DNA from: Clostridia bacterium
GTDB lineage: Bacteria > Bacillota > Clostridia > UBA1381 > UBA9506
Length of the DNA stretch: 64,000 bases
Assembly: GCA_017549205.1 (NCBI GenBank)
Contig: JAFYVH010000021.1
Span: forward strand, 62,001 to 126,000
Reading direction: 5' to 3'
Under the pieces are notes generated by a model, which saw only the letters and a program-made list of their open reading frames with translations, was not told the origin of the DNA and did no database searches. Of the stretch, positions 52,097-60,752 are shown piece by piece. Both the position numbers and the translations under genes were made by a program. Every line of letters starts with the position of its first letter. Within the stretch, counting starts at the first letter, position 1.

Positions 52097-52183
52097 GCCG
52101 CTGTGGTGGAATTGGCAGACACCCGGGACTTAAAATCCCGTGGGAGCAATCCCGTACCGGTTCAAGTCCGGTCAGCGGCACCA
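52097..52183 (+). tRNA. tRNA-Leu (anticodon TAA)
   Basis: Class II tRNA with long variable arm: acceptor GCCGCTG/CAGCGGC, anticodon stem CGGGA/TCCCG with loop CTTAAAA (TAA), variable arm TGGGAGCAATCCCG, T loop TTCAAGT. CCA encoded. Confidence 0.96.
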
Positions 52184-52222
52184 TGTCGGAGCAAAGTTTA
52201 CTTTGCTTCGACTTTTTTTATT
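52184..52222 (+). terminator. Terminator of tRNA-Leu
   Basis: GTCGGAGCAAAGT pairs with ACTTTGCTTCGAC, followed by a run of T. Confidence 0.85.
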
Positions 52223-52239
52223 CAAAAAAGTCATCCGCC

Positions 52240-52350
52240 CGCTTCCTTGCTCCTCCTTTTTCGTAAAAGGTCACGCTCAAGCCGGCTATTCGCTTGCAAG
52301 TGCGCTCATAACGCCTTTGTTTCGCTATCGACCTTTTACGAGCGTGCCTG
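52240..52350. repeat. Inverted-repeat element downstream of tRNA-Leu
   Basis: TCGTAAAAGGTC (52261-52272) and GACCTTTTACGA (52330-52341) bound a 57-nt interior. CACGCTC (52272-52278) and GAGCGTG (52340-52346) offer a competing pairing. Minus-strand translation gives a 73-codon frame that I reject as a gene. Confidence 0.5.
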
Positions 52351-52369
52351 TGGCACATTAAGAAAAACA

Positions 52370-52408
52370 ACTGCCCCACAGCATTTTGCTGCGGGGCAGT
52401 CTTTTTGT
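52370..52408. terminator. Bidirectional terminator at the htrA end
   Basis: ACTGCCCCACAGC / GCTGCGGGGCAGT with an ATTTT loop; T-rich on both flanks. Confidence 0.82.
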
Positions 52409-52428
52409 GTTTTATAAGAAAGGTTGTG

Positions 52429-53790
52429 TTACCAGCCAAACCATGAGAACGGGAAAGGAATTTGCTGGGGTGTTTGTTGTTGGGGGATTTGCTGAATTTC
52501 AGGCGCCTCTGTTTCCGTTGTAGGTTTTTCTTCCTGCAGAATCAGCCGCAGCTCAACGGTCTGACCGTTTCTGTCAACCTTCATGGTCATAATTTCGCCC
52601 ACCTTGTGCACGTCGCGAATTTTGTTAATTTCGTCAATGGTGGTGACTTTTTGACCGTCGCATGCGATGATAACGTCACCCACCCGCACACCTGCTTTTT
52701 GTGCGGCGCTATCTTCTAAAATGGAGCCAACATAAACACCTACAGGGAGATTGTTTGCTTTTGCAATGGCCTCGGTTATGGTTTGACCAGAAATACCAAT
52801 CACAACTCGACCGGTGACATAGCCATGGGCAATAATGGACTCGATGATGGGTTTTGCTTCATTGATAGGAATGGCAAAACCAAGACCCTCTACATCATAG
52901 CCGGTAGATTTTGCCGTGTTAATACCAATGAGCTGACCACGGAGATTCAAAAGAGCACCGCCGGAATTACCGGGATTGATAGCAGCATCGGTTTGCAGCA
53001 TGGTCATTTGCTTGCCGTCAATGACCATAGAACGATTGATGGCACTGATATAGCCAACGGTCAGCGTGCCGGCAAGCTCTTCGCGCAGGGGGTTACCGAT
53101 GGCAAGAGCCATTTCACCTACCCGGAGCTTTGACGAGTCACCCAGCTCAACAAAGGGCAGTGCCGCATCGCTTTCAATTTTTAAAACAGCTAAATCGGTG
53201 CGCTCGTCTTTGCCAACAACAGAGGCAACAATATTTTGTCCGGCAATGGTAGTAACGGTGATTTGGGAGGCTCCGTCAATCACATGATTGTTTGTTACAA
53301 TGTAGCCGTCACTCCGCAGAATAACGCCGGAGCCGCTGGACATTTGTGTTTGCACATAGCCATCCGACTGACTTTTGCACACGATGCTGACAACAGCCGG
53401 TGAAACAAGCTCATACACCTCAGGAATGCCAAAGCTGCCGTTGTTTGTGGCGGTTGCTAGCTGCTCATAGTCGCCATAGCCGGCGGCAAAATAAGCTTCC
53501 CCCGGTGCAGGCAGAACATTGCCCGCCGTTTTGGGACGGTAGTAAGCAGAAAAAACGCCAAGGCAGAGGCAGCAGGTTACCAGTGAGCTGACAACAGCGG
53601 CAAAAACAGGGCTTTTAAACAGTTTGCGAAACCGCTTGGGTCTGGGTCTGTAAACCGTCAGAGAACGATGACGGGGAACAGCGCGCCTAAAGCTTGTTTC
53701 AAAATCGTCAGAAAACCAGTTTGATTCCCTTGTCTCCGGTTCCGGAGTTGTATTCACTTTATCATGATTAAAAAAATCTTTTTCGTACAT
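52429..53790 (-). CDS. htrA: HtrA/DegP-like membrane-anchored serine protease
   Basis: A 453-residue protein with a cytoplasmic N-terminus, one helix (VFAAVVSSLVTCCLCLGVF) and an extracytoplasmic trypsin-like domain. Catalytic His is in VTNNHVID, Asp in ERTDLAVLKIE and Ser in NPGNSGGALLN. One PDZ domain follows (AGVRVGDVIIACDG), then a Gln/Pro-rich tail ending FPFSWFGW. It degrades misfolded envelope proteins. AGGAGGG precedes the ATG. Confidence 0.94.
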   Translation of the reverse strand: MYEKDFFNHDKVNTTPEPETRESNWFSDDFETSFRRAVPRHRSLTVYRPRPKRFRKLFKSPVFAAVVSSLVTCCLCLGVFSAYYRPKTAGNVLPAPGEAYFAAGYGDYEQLATATNNGSFGIPEVYELVSPAVVSIVCKSQSDGYVQTQMSSGSGVILRSDGYIVTNNHVIDGASQITVTTIAGQNIVASVVGKDERTDLAVLKIESDAALPFVELGDSSKLRVGEMALAIGNPLREELAGTLTVGYISAINRSMVIDGKQMTMLQTDAAINPGNSGGALLNLRGQLIGINTAKSTGYDVEGLGFAIPINEAKPIIESIIAHGYVTGRVVIGISGQTITEAIAKANNLPVGVYVGSILEDSAAQKAGVRVGDVIIACDGQKVTTIDEINKIRDVHKVGEIMTMKVDRNGQTVELRLILQEEKPTTETEAPEIQQIPQQQTPQQIPFPFSWFGW

Positions 53791-53834
53791 ACAGGGCCCT
53801 CCTGTTTAAGATTGAAATTTTGTATGTATTTATC

Positions 53835-53863
53835 ATAATACAATTTTTTGACCTGAGTGTGAA
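53835..53863 (-). promoter_or_regulatory. Probable promoter of htrA
   Basis: Minus-strand TTCACA (53863-53858), 17 nt, TATTAT (53840-53835). Confidence 0.55.
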
Positions 53864-53930
53864 CAAATTGTAAATAATGCGACAAAAAAGAGTTTAATTT
53901 TCATGTCAAAGTTCAAACAGGCAAAAAGAG

Positions 53931-53967
53931 AAGCCACAAAGACAAAATGATCTTTGTGGCTTTTAGT
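53931..53967 (-). terminator. Terminator of the 74-residue protein gene
   Basis: AAGCCACAAAGA / TCTTTGTGGCTT hairpin with T-rich flank. Confidence 0.75.
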
Positions 53968-53981
53968 TTTAAAAAGAAAGA

Positions 53982-54206
53982 TTAACGATTTTCATCATCT
54001 TCGTCTGTCTCGATGGGCGGTTGATAATCATAAATAGACATATAAGATTCTATTTCTGCCGCAGACTGAGGGGGCGTGGGAATCAAACCCGTGCAGTCCA
54101 TCGTCGAGCAGGCGTTGCATAAATCAAATTTGTCATAATTGTCCGGCTCTTTGGGTGTTGGTGCATTACTAACAGGACGGGCGTTTTTCTTTTTATTCTC
54201 CGGCAC
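53982..54206 (-). CDS. Small conserved clostridial protein with CNAC motif
   Basis: A 74-residue soluble acidic protein from GTG 54206 (AAGGAGA 8 nt upstream). The core FDLCNACSTMDCTGLIPTPP has three Cys and is followed by AAEIESYMSIYD. I recall similar short proteins in Clostridia but no function. It lies directly after the flavodiiron protein gene on the same strand. Confidence 0.7.
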   Translation of the reverse strand: MPENKKKNARPVSNAPTPKEPDNYDKFDLCNACSTMDCTGLIPTPPQSAAEIESYMSIYDYQPPIETDEDDENR

Positions 54207-54269
54207 ATAACCATCTCCTTTTGGGCTTTCCCTTTTATAGCATGTGCCGATTTATTCCTTGTTATTCAG

Positions 54270-56060
54270 TTAAGCGATGGGTTCAAAATCAGAAGCACCA
54301 TGCTTGCACAAAGGACAGATAAAATCATCCGGAAGCTCGTCGGCTTCATGAATATAGCCGCAAATTTTGCAAACATAGCCTTTTTTGCCTTCGGTTTGGG
54401 GCTTCGGCTTAACATTGTTATGATAATAGGTGTAGGTCATGGTTTCTGCTTCGGATATCACGCGGGATTCGGTGATGCTGCAGATAAACATGCCGTGCGT
54501 ACCTAAATCCAGATATTGCTCAACCTTTAATGAGAAAAAGGAGTTAATATAGCGGGGTAAAAAGACAAGGCCGTTATCAGAGTGCAGAACCTCGGCGCCT
54601 GCAAACTTGTCTTTGGCGCGTCCGCTGGCAAAACCAAAGGTTTCAAAAACGGAGAACGGCGCATCAACAGAAAGACAGTTCACATTCATGATGCCGCTTT
54701 GTAAAATCACATGATGGGAATAATTTTCCTTGTTAATGGTAACAGCAATGCGGTTTGGTGTGCTGGTCACCTGCGTAATGGTGTTCACAATTAAGCCGTT
54801 ATCCTTTTTGCCGTCATGAGAGGTAACCACATAAAGACCGTAACCAATGTTGAACAGCGCTGACAAATCGTTTTTATTGGCAGTTTCGCTGTGTTGTGCA
54901 ATGTAATCACGGCACAGCTCGTCGGCCAAAGCGTCAAGCTGTGACATGCTTTCGTCATTTAAAGCAGACTGAATGGTAACGGTTGTATCGGCAAAAGAAA
55001 GATTGCGGCAAGGGGCAAGCATGTTCTTCATGGTTTTGGTAGCCATGGGTGCCCATGTGCCGTTTTCAATAAATGCTACAGTACGGTTTTTATAAGCCCG
55101 TTCGGTTAAATGGTCAATGAAAACACGCATAAAGGGGAAGATGTCGGCATTGTATGTTGTTGTGGCCAGCACCAGCTTGCTGTAACGAAAAGCATCTTCA
55201 ACAGCTTCAGCCATGTCGCACCGTGCCAAATCGTTCACCACAACCTTGGGGCAACCTTTGGCGGTCAGCTTTTCGGCAAGTTTTTCAACAGCCTTTTTTG
55301 TGTTGCCGTAAACAGAGGTGTAAGCAATGACGATGCCCTCGGTTTCAACAGCATAAGAGGACCAGATGTTATATAAATTCAGGTAATAGCCTAAGTTTTC
55401 GTTGAGTACGGGACCATGTAGGGGACAAATGGTTTGAATGTCGAGCCCTGCGGCTTTTTTTAAAAGGGCCTGCACCTGTGCACCATACTTACCCACAATG
55501 CCAATGTAGTAGCGGCGGGCTTCGCACGCCCAATCCTCTTCCACATCCAAAGCACCGAATTTACCAAATCCGTCAGCGGAAAACAGCACCTTATCTGTGC
55601 TGTCATAGGTCACGATAACCTCCGGCCAGTGCACCATAGGTGCGGTGACAAAGGACAGAGTATGAGCGCCTAAAGAGAGGGTGTCGCCTTCAGCCACAAC
55701 CACTTGACGGTCAGCAAAATCTGTGCCGAAAAATTGCCGCATCATGCGAAAGGCTTTGTCGCTTGAAACAATTTTGGCGGATGTATATAAATTCATAAAA
55801 TTGGCAATGTTAGCCGAGTGGTCGGGCTCCATGTGCTGCACAATGAGATAGTCAGGAGTGCGGCCGGCAAGCACGTGCTCAATATTATCAAGCCATTCAT
55901 GAGTAAAGCGGGCATCTACCGTGTCCATAATGGCAATTTTTTCATCTATAATGGCGTAGGAGTTATATGACATGCCGTTTGGCACAACATATTGACCTTC
56001 AAACAAATCAATTTTGTGGTCGTTCACGCCCACATATTGAATATCCTTTGTTATGTTCAT
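54270..56060 (-). CDS. Multidomain flavodiiron protein
   Basis: A 596-residue enzyme. The N-terminal metallo-beta-lactamase-like diiron domain holds HMEPDHSAN with later His ligands in MVHWPE and PLHGP. A flavodoxin domain follows (IAYTSVYGNTKKAVEKL), then a flavin-reductase-like domain (about 400-540), then a C-terminal rubredoxin (CKICGYIHEADELP, CPLCKHG). This one-chain layout carries its own electron path to reduce oxygen or NO to harmless products in the cytosol of anaerobes. No GGAGG-class RBS is obvious; GGAGCG precedes the ATG. Confidence 0.93.
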   Translation of the reverse strand: MNITKDIQYVGVNDHKIDLFEGQYVVPNGMSYNSYAIIDEKIAIMDTVDARFTHEWLDNIEHVLAGRTPDYLIVQHMEPDHSANIANFMNLYTSAKIVSSDKAFRMMRQFFGTDFADRQVVVAEGDTLSLGAHTLSFVTAPMVHWPEVIVTYDSTDKVLFSADGFGKFGALDVEEDWACEARRYYIGIVGKYGAQVQALLKKAAGLDIQTICPLHGPVLNENLGYYLNLYNIWSSYAVETEGIVIAYTSVYGNTKKAVEKLAEKLTAKGCPKVVVNDLARCDMAEAVEDAFRYSKLVLATTTYNADIFPFMRVFIDHLTERAYKNRTVAFIENGTWAPMATKTMKNMLAPCRNLSFADTTVTIQSALNDESMSQLDALADELCRDYIAQHSETANKNDLSALFNIGYGLYVVTSHDGKKDNGLIVNTITQVTSTPNRIAVTINKENYSHHVILQSGIMNVNCLSVDAPFSVFETFGFASGRAKDKFAGAEVLHSDNGLVFLPRYINSFFSLKVEQYLDLGTHGMFICSITESRVISEAETMTYTYYHNNVKPKPQTEGKKGYVCKICGYIHEADELPDDFICPLCKHGASDFEPIA

Positions 56061-56105
56061 TTTAAACGCTCCTTTTCTATGCGAAGTGATTTCATTATCT
56101 TCTCC

Positions 56106-56134
56106 ATTTTAACATAAAAATATTTTTCAGTCAA
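56106..56134 (-). promoter_or_regulatory. Promoter of the flavodiiron protein gene
   Basis: Minus-strand TTGACT (56134-56129), 17 nt, TAAAAT (56111-56106). Confidence 0.78.
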
Positions 56135-56170
56135 TCATTTGAAAGGCTCATTTTGAGGGGATTAAGTCTT

Positions 56171-57616
56171 TTATTTAAGGTGGAGTTCAACCACACAAAC
56201 GCCCTGGGTTTCATAAGTTTCTCCGGGCAAAACGGGCACAATGCGGCGAGGCAAAAGGCTTTCCATTTCGGCACGCACAGCGCCGGTGAGTGCCCAGTCG
56301 GAATCGAAAACGCTTTTAACATGGTCCTTATACATAGTGTTTTGCGCTGTTTCTACCGATTTGGGCAACAGAACAACCACATCACAGCCTCCGGATTTGG
56401 CTTCTTCATTCATTTGTGACACCACCTGCTTTAACAGGTGACGGTCCTGCTCGTGCACACGCCGATATACATCATATTCATTCACCCCGGCGGTTATAAA
56501 CAAAAAGGCAACGGCAAACAAAAGAGCCTGACGCCATGTTTTTTTGAAAAGGGAAAAAAGCGGCTCGACCAAGAGCGCAAGACCAATAAAAGAAACAAAA
56601 AGACTGCGATGAGTCAGCCATACCTCGCTGACCAAGAGATTGGGAACCAAGGGTGCAAAAAACAGCAGAATGCCGCAGCAAATCATGGAAAGACGCAGGA
56701 TTTTGCTTTTTTGTATTTGCCTTGATTCACAGCGACAAAGGAAAAAGGCAATGATGAGGGCGGTGCACAAAAGCAAAATGCCCCAAAGACCATGGCTAAC
56801 CAGAATTTTACAGCCCTCGACGCTGCCTTTTATTACCGCATCAAAGGTTTGTGACAAAATTTCGCCCAGCTGCCGAAACAGTGCTGCAATGTTTTCGGAC
56901 AAACGCCAAAGTTCCAGGCCGGCAGCCCGGCTTTCGTTGTGACCCAAGCCTGCAAAAAGGCGATAGTAATAAAACATAAAGCCGATGTTGGCACAAGAAA
57001 CAAGGGGGACAAAAAGCAATTTAGCTTTTCTGCTTTCATAAAAGCTCACCAAAAACAGCAAAACGGCTGCCGAAACAGAAAAGACCGAAACCGACTCATA
57101 AAAGCCGCAGGAGATAAGCTGAAAAAGAGCAAAGAGAACAAAAAGAAAAACGCTTTGCTTTTTTTGGAGAAAGAGGCTTAACATCCATAAAGACAAAGAG
57201 GCAAAGAAAAGCCCCGTGATAAGTCTTGTTGAGGCAGAGAGCCAAAAACGGCCCTCCATGCCCAAAGGGAAAAGCCAATAAATCAGCAAAAACAGAGGGG
57301 ATAGAGAAACATGATAATTCTCCAGCGTTTTTACAAAAAAACAGCCTGATATCAGGTGCATAATGAGGATTAAGAAAAGTGCGAGCCACAAAAAAGACCA
57401 CATTTGCCCCCAAAAAGCAGGGTCTAAAAGTGAGGCTAAAGGTCGGGTCGACAGGGTGCCGATTTCTGTATATACATAGGTGAGGTTCTGTCGGGCGGGA
57501 TAGCCCCAGTACTGAATGTAGTCATCTAAAACGGGGAAATACTGAAATCCATATAAAAAATAAGGCAGAAAAGCCGCAAAGGCTGCTAGAATAAAGGCTT
57601 TTTTTCGGTTTTTCAT
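56171..57616 (-). CDS. Polytopic membrane protein, possible glycosyltransferase
   Basis: A 481-residue protein with about ten to eleven helices and a roughly 90-residue soluble C-terminal domain. An acidic FPVLDDYIQYWG after TM1 resembles the first-loop Asp pair of GT-C glycosyltransferases. No close family recognised. Start at 57616 for GGGAGGTG. It has its own consensus promoter and stands alone. Confidence 0.7.
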   Translation of the reverse strand: MKNRKKAFILAAFAAFLPYFLYGFQYFPVLDDYIQYWGYPARQNLTYVYTEIGTLSTRPLASLLDPAFWGQMWSFLWLALFLILIMHLISGCFFVKTLENYHVSLSPLFLLIYWLFPLGMEGRFWLSASTRLITGLFFASLSLWMLSLFLQKKQSVFLFVLFALFQLISCGFYESVSVFSVSAAVLLFLVSFYESRKAKLLFVPLVSCANIGFMFYYYRLFAGLGHNESRAAGLELWRLSENIAALFRQLGEILSQTFDAVIKGSVEGCKILVSHGLWGILLLCTALIIAFFLCRCESRQIQKSKILRLSMICCGILLFFAPLVPNLLVSEVWLTHRSLFVSFIGLALLVEPLFSLFKKTWRQALLFAVAFLFITAGVNEYDVYRRVHEQDRHLLKQVVSQMNEEAKSGGCDVVVLLPKSVETAQNTMYKDHVKSVFDSDWALTGAVRAEMESLLPRRIVPVLPGETYETQGVCVVELHLK

Positions 57617-57659
57617 AGGCACCTCCCAGAAGGCCGTGTGTTCTTAAAATCATATGTAT

Positions 57660-57688
57660 ATTATATGAAATCTGCTCTGGCTTGTCAA
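57660..57688 (-). promoter_or_regulatory. Promoter of the polytopic membrane protein gene
   Basis: Minus-strand TTGACA (57688-57683), 17 nt, TATAAT (57665-57660): perfect boxes. Confidence 0.9.
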
Positions 57689-57704
57689 GGCACAGGCAGG
57701 CAAA

Positions 57705-57735
57705 GAAAAAGGTCTGCAAGCCTGCAGACCTTAAG
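57705..57735 (-). terminator. Terminator of the degV gene
   Basis: AAGGTCTGCA / TGCAGACCTT hairpin; T run on the minus strand. Confidence 0.82.
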
Positions 57736-57756
57736 GGAGAAAATTGTGTTTTAATC

Positions 57757-58629
57757 CTAATAACGATTGGCGCCCAGGAAAAACAGAGCAACAGTGCCGG
57801 GACCGGCATGAGCGCCGATGACAGGGTCGATATAATGAACAATGATGTCTTTAACAGAGAATTTATTTTCAACTAATTTTTTAATATACAAAGCATCTTC
57901 TTCGCAATCGGCATGTGCAATAAAAAGAGTTTGCTTTTGGGGCTCTTCCACAGTTTTTTCCATTTGAGCCACCAATGCTGCCAGTGCCTGTTTGCGTCCC
58001 CGGGCCTTGCTGACAGAAACCAGCTTGCCCTCGTCATTTACATGCAGAACAGGCTTAACCTGCAAAAGGGAGCCCACAACAGCCGTAGCACCGGAGATGC
58101 GGCCGCCGCGTTTTAAGAAAAACAAATCGTCACAAGTGAACCAGTGTGCCATGCGCAAAATATTTTCTTTAAGCCATGTGGCCACTTCGTCAATGGTGCT
58201 GCCCTGCTCCCGCATTTGAGCGGCATATAAAACCATAAGACCCTGTCCGCCGCAAGCGCACAGCGAGTCAACCGTGATAACCTGGCGCTGGGGATAAAGA
58301 CCCTTAAGGTCATCGGCTGCAATGGTAGCCGACTGGTATGTACCGCTTAAACCGGATGAAAAACCAAGATAAAGGACATCCTGGCCTGCTTCTAAAAGGG
58401 GCTTGAAAAAGTCAATAAACTTTTCGGGGCTGACCAAACTCGTGGTGATGACTTCTTTATTGCGCATCATGTCATAAAACTGCTTAAAATCGGTAACCTT
58501 TCCCTTTTCATAGCTTTTAAGTTCCCGGTCGCCTACATGAAAGGAGAGGGGAACAATGGAAATATCATACTGGTCAATAATCGTTTCGGGAAGATTGGCG
58601 CAAGAATCGGTTACAATAACATAACTCAT
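57757..58629 (-). CDS. DegV-family fatty-acid-binding protein
   Basis: A 290-residue DegV protein: IVTDSCANLPETI, TTSLVSPEKFIDFF, YLGFSSGLSGTYQSA, RGGRISGATAVVGSLLQVKP and HAGPGTVALFF. FakB proteins of this family hold fatty acids for FakA kinase before lipid synthesis; no fakA is nearby. AAGGAG precedes the ATG. Confidence 0.93.
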   Translation of the reverse strand: MSYVIVTDSCANLPETIIDQYDISIVPLSFHVGDRELKSYEKGKVTDFKQFYDMMRNKEVITTSLVSPEKFIDFFKPLLEAGQDVLYLGFSSGLSGTYQSATIAADDLKGLYPQRQVITVDSLCACGGQGLMVLYAAQMREQGSTIDEVATWLKENILRMAHWFTCDDLFFLKRGGRISGATAVVGSLLQVKPVLHVNDEGKLVSVSKARGRKQALAALVAQMEKTVEEPQKQTLFIAHADCEEDALYIKKLVENKFSVKDIIVHYIDPVIGAHAGPGTVALFFLGANRY

Positions 58630-58646
58630 AAAAAACTCCTTCTGTC

Positions 58647-58674
58647 ATAATACGACAAAAAATTAAGTGTACAA
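58647..58674 (-). promoter_or_regulatory. Promoter of the degV gene
   Basis: Minus-strand TTGTAC (58674-58669), 16 nt, TATTAT (58652-58647). Confidence 0.6.
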
Positions 58675-58798
58675 GATAATCTAATATCGTATATTATATT
58701 ATCACATAAAGCAAATTCTGTCAAGAAAAATTATAAATAACAAAACAAAACCCCTTCCTTTTCAACAAGGTGAAAAAGAAAGGGCAAAAGAGACAGTA

Positions 58799-59650
58799 TC
58801 AAATTTTTCTTGCCGAGACAACCCGGTGAATGCCGGCTAAATCGTCGGACAAGACAACGGAGGAAAAGGCGCCGGTATTTTTAATTAAATCGGCAACGGT
58901 GTTTGCCTGGTCGTGCCCCACCTCTAAAGCCAAAAGACCCTTTGGTGCAAGGAGCGAAGCGGTAGAATTTGCAATGTGACGGTAAAAACAAAGTCCGTCA
59001 TCACCGCCATCTAAAGCAAGGTGCGGCTCAAAGTCACGCACATCTGCTTCTAATGAAAGAAGCACTTTTGAGGGAATGTATGGCGGATTGGAAACCACAC
59101 AATCAAAAGGCGCAGGCGGGGAAAAAGGCTTTAAGATGTCTTTTTCTTCAATGTGTACCCTATCTGCCACGCCGTTTTGTTCGGCGTTTTTTTGCGCCAC
59201 CTCCACACAGAGAGGAGAAATGTCATAAGCTGTGATGCGGGATTTTGGCAAATAATGAGCCAAGCTCACCGAAATGGCGCCCGAGCCGCAGCAAAGCTCT
59301 AAAACAGAGGGAGCGGGCGCGTCTTTAAGCTCGTTTATTACCAGTTCGGTCACGGTTTCGGTATCCGGGCGGGGAATGAGTACCCCGGGTTGGACAGAAA
59401 AAGGCAAAGACATAAACTCTTTATATCCCACAAGGTATGCCACAGGGGTGTGGGCGGCACGGCGGTCTATCAAAGAGAGAAAGGCATCACAGAGGTCTTC
59501 GGCTACGGCGTCGTCCCGATGCATCAGTAAAAACATGCGGTCTTTTTTGAGTACATGGGCAAGAAGCACCTCGGCATCTAAACGGGGTGAGGAGATGCCG
59601 GCAAGCTGAAGTTTTTGGACGCCTTTTTGGAGCAAGGTGTTGATTACCAC
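58799..59650 (-). CDS. prmC: Release factor glutamine N5-methyltransferase
   Basis: A 283-residue SAM-dependent enzyme methylating the GGQ glutamine of RF1/RF2. A helical N-terminal domain precedes the SAM site VLELCCGSGAISVSL and the catalytic NPPY in VVSNPPYIPS. It overlaps the upstream DUF1385 gene by 7 bp, so the two are coupled. prfA, its usual partner, is not in view. Confidence 0.95.
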   Translation of the reverse strand: MVINTLLQKGVQKLQLAGISSPRLDAEVLLAHVLKKDRMFLLMHRDDAVAEDLCDAFLSLIDRRAAHTPVAYLVGYKEFMSLPFSVQPGVLIPRPDTETVTELVINELKDAPAPSVLELCCGSGAISVSLAHYLPKSRITAYDISPLCVEVAQKNAEQNGVADRVHIEEKDILKPFSPPAPFDCVVSNPPYIPSKVLLSLEADVRDFEPHLALDGGDDGLCFYRHIANSTASLLAPKGLLALEVGHDQANTVADLIKNTGAFSSVVLSDDLAGIHRVVSARKI

Positions 59651-60600
59651 TTGTCGTCCTCCCGGTTGCCTGTAAGCACGGCAGAAAGAGAGGCAATGGC
59701 CACTTCCAGCTGGCTGTCATCCGGCTCATTTGTTGTAATTTTCTGCAGCCACATGCCCGGCAGACTGATAAGCTTCATGGCCTTGCTTTTTGAACGACCG
59801 GCAAACTTGATAATTTCATAGGACAAGCCGGCGACCACGGGCAAAAGCAACAGCCTGAGAACAATGCGCATTAAGGGATTGTCCCAGGAGACGAAAGAAA
59901 ACAAAATGATGCTCACAACCATGACAATCAACAAAAAGCTGGTGCCGCAACGGGGATGCAGGCGCGAGAACTTGCGGGCGTTTTCCACAGTGAGCTCTTC
60001 GCCGCTTTCATAACAAAAAATGGTTTTATGCTCGGCGCCGTGATATTCAAAAACACGGCGGATATCTTCCATGCGGGAAACAAGAGCAATATAAAGCAAG
60101 AAAAGAATGATGCGCACAACGCCCTCTAAAAGCGTTGCCAAAACGCCGCTGCCGATAAAGGATTTTACAAAACCCACCAAAACAGTTGGGAGCAGCATGA
60201 AAAGAGCGATGCCAAAAATCAGGGCAAAAACAACAGAGCCATAGATGGCGGCGGTTTTCATTTTGCTTTCTTTGGCTTCAAAGGCTGCCCGCTCTTCTTC
60301 TGTCATAGCTTCTTTTTTTGCCTTGTCTTCCTCTTCTTCAATGTCGAAAAACTCGGCAGAGTACATGAGAGCTTTTGTGCCGATGATTAAGGATTCAATA
60401 AAAGAAACAACGCCGCGAATGATGGGCAGCTTTAAAAATTTATATTTTTGCAGGATAGATGCAACAGGCTTTTTATCCACAACGATTTCACCATCGGGTG
60501 TGCGGACAGCCACGGCAATTTCTTTGGGGCCGCGCATCATAACGCCTTCCATAACGGCCTGACCGCCAATGCTGGTGATGTGGCATTTATTATCGTTCAT
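59644..60600 (-). CDS. DUF1385 (YqhQ-like) membrane protein
   Basis: A 318-residue protein: ITSIGGQAVMEGVMMRGPKE, several helices in the middle, and the family block EHKTIFCYESGEELT followed by FSRLHPRCGTSFL. Common in Firmicutes next to prmC and prfA; function unknown. Start at 60600, about 10 nt after AAAGGA; longer in-frame starts upstream were rejected. Confidence 0.92.
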   Translation of the reverse strand: MNDNKCHITSIGGQAVMEGVMMRGPKEIAVAVRTPDGEIVVDKKPVASILQKYKFLKLPIIRGVVSFIESLIIGTKALMYSAEFFDIEEEEDKAKKEAMTEEERAAFEAKESKMKTAAIYGSVVFALIFGIALFMLLPTVLVGFVKSFIGSGVLATLLEGVVRIILFLLYIALVSRMEDIRRVFEYHGAEHKTIFCYESGEELTVENARKFSRLHPRCGTSFLLIVMVVSIILFSFVSWDNPLMRIVLRLLLLPVVAGLSYEIIKFAGRSKSKAMKLISLPGMWLQKITTNEPDDSQLEVAIASLSAVLTGNREDDKW

Positions 60601-60634
60601 AAAACTCATTCCTTTCAGAATTTCACTACAAATC

Positions 60635-60663
60635 ATTGTATCATAGGCGATTTTAAAATTCAA
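60635..60663 (-). promoter_or_regulatory. Promoter of the DUF1385-prmC pair
   Basis: Minus-strand TTGAAT (60663-60658), 17 nt, TACAAT (60640-60635). Confidence 0.72.
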
Positions 60664-60700
60664 GGTCTTTTAGAGGATGTTTACAGATTTGTGATAATTG

Positions 60701-60734
60701 AAAAACTCCACCCGAGCAAATAGCGCAGGTGGAG
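60701..60734 (-). terminator. Terminator of dnaE
   Basis: CTCCACC (60706-60712) / GGTGGAG (60728-60734) stem; five T follow on the minus strand. Confidence 0.75.
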
Positions 60735-60752
60735 CATTCGTTATAAAAATTT

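Noticed and set aside
52218-52439. 73-codon minus-strand frame ending VTFYEKGGARKRADDFFE
   Set aside because: Overlaps the htrA terminator and a repeat; the composition looks like a recurring spurious translation.
56438-57413. Several 60-105-codon frames opposite the polytopic membrane protein
   Set aside because: Shadows of a long gene with consistent membrane-protein coding and its own promoter.
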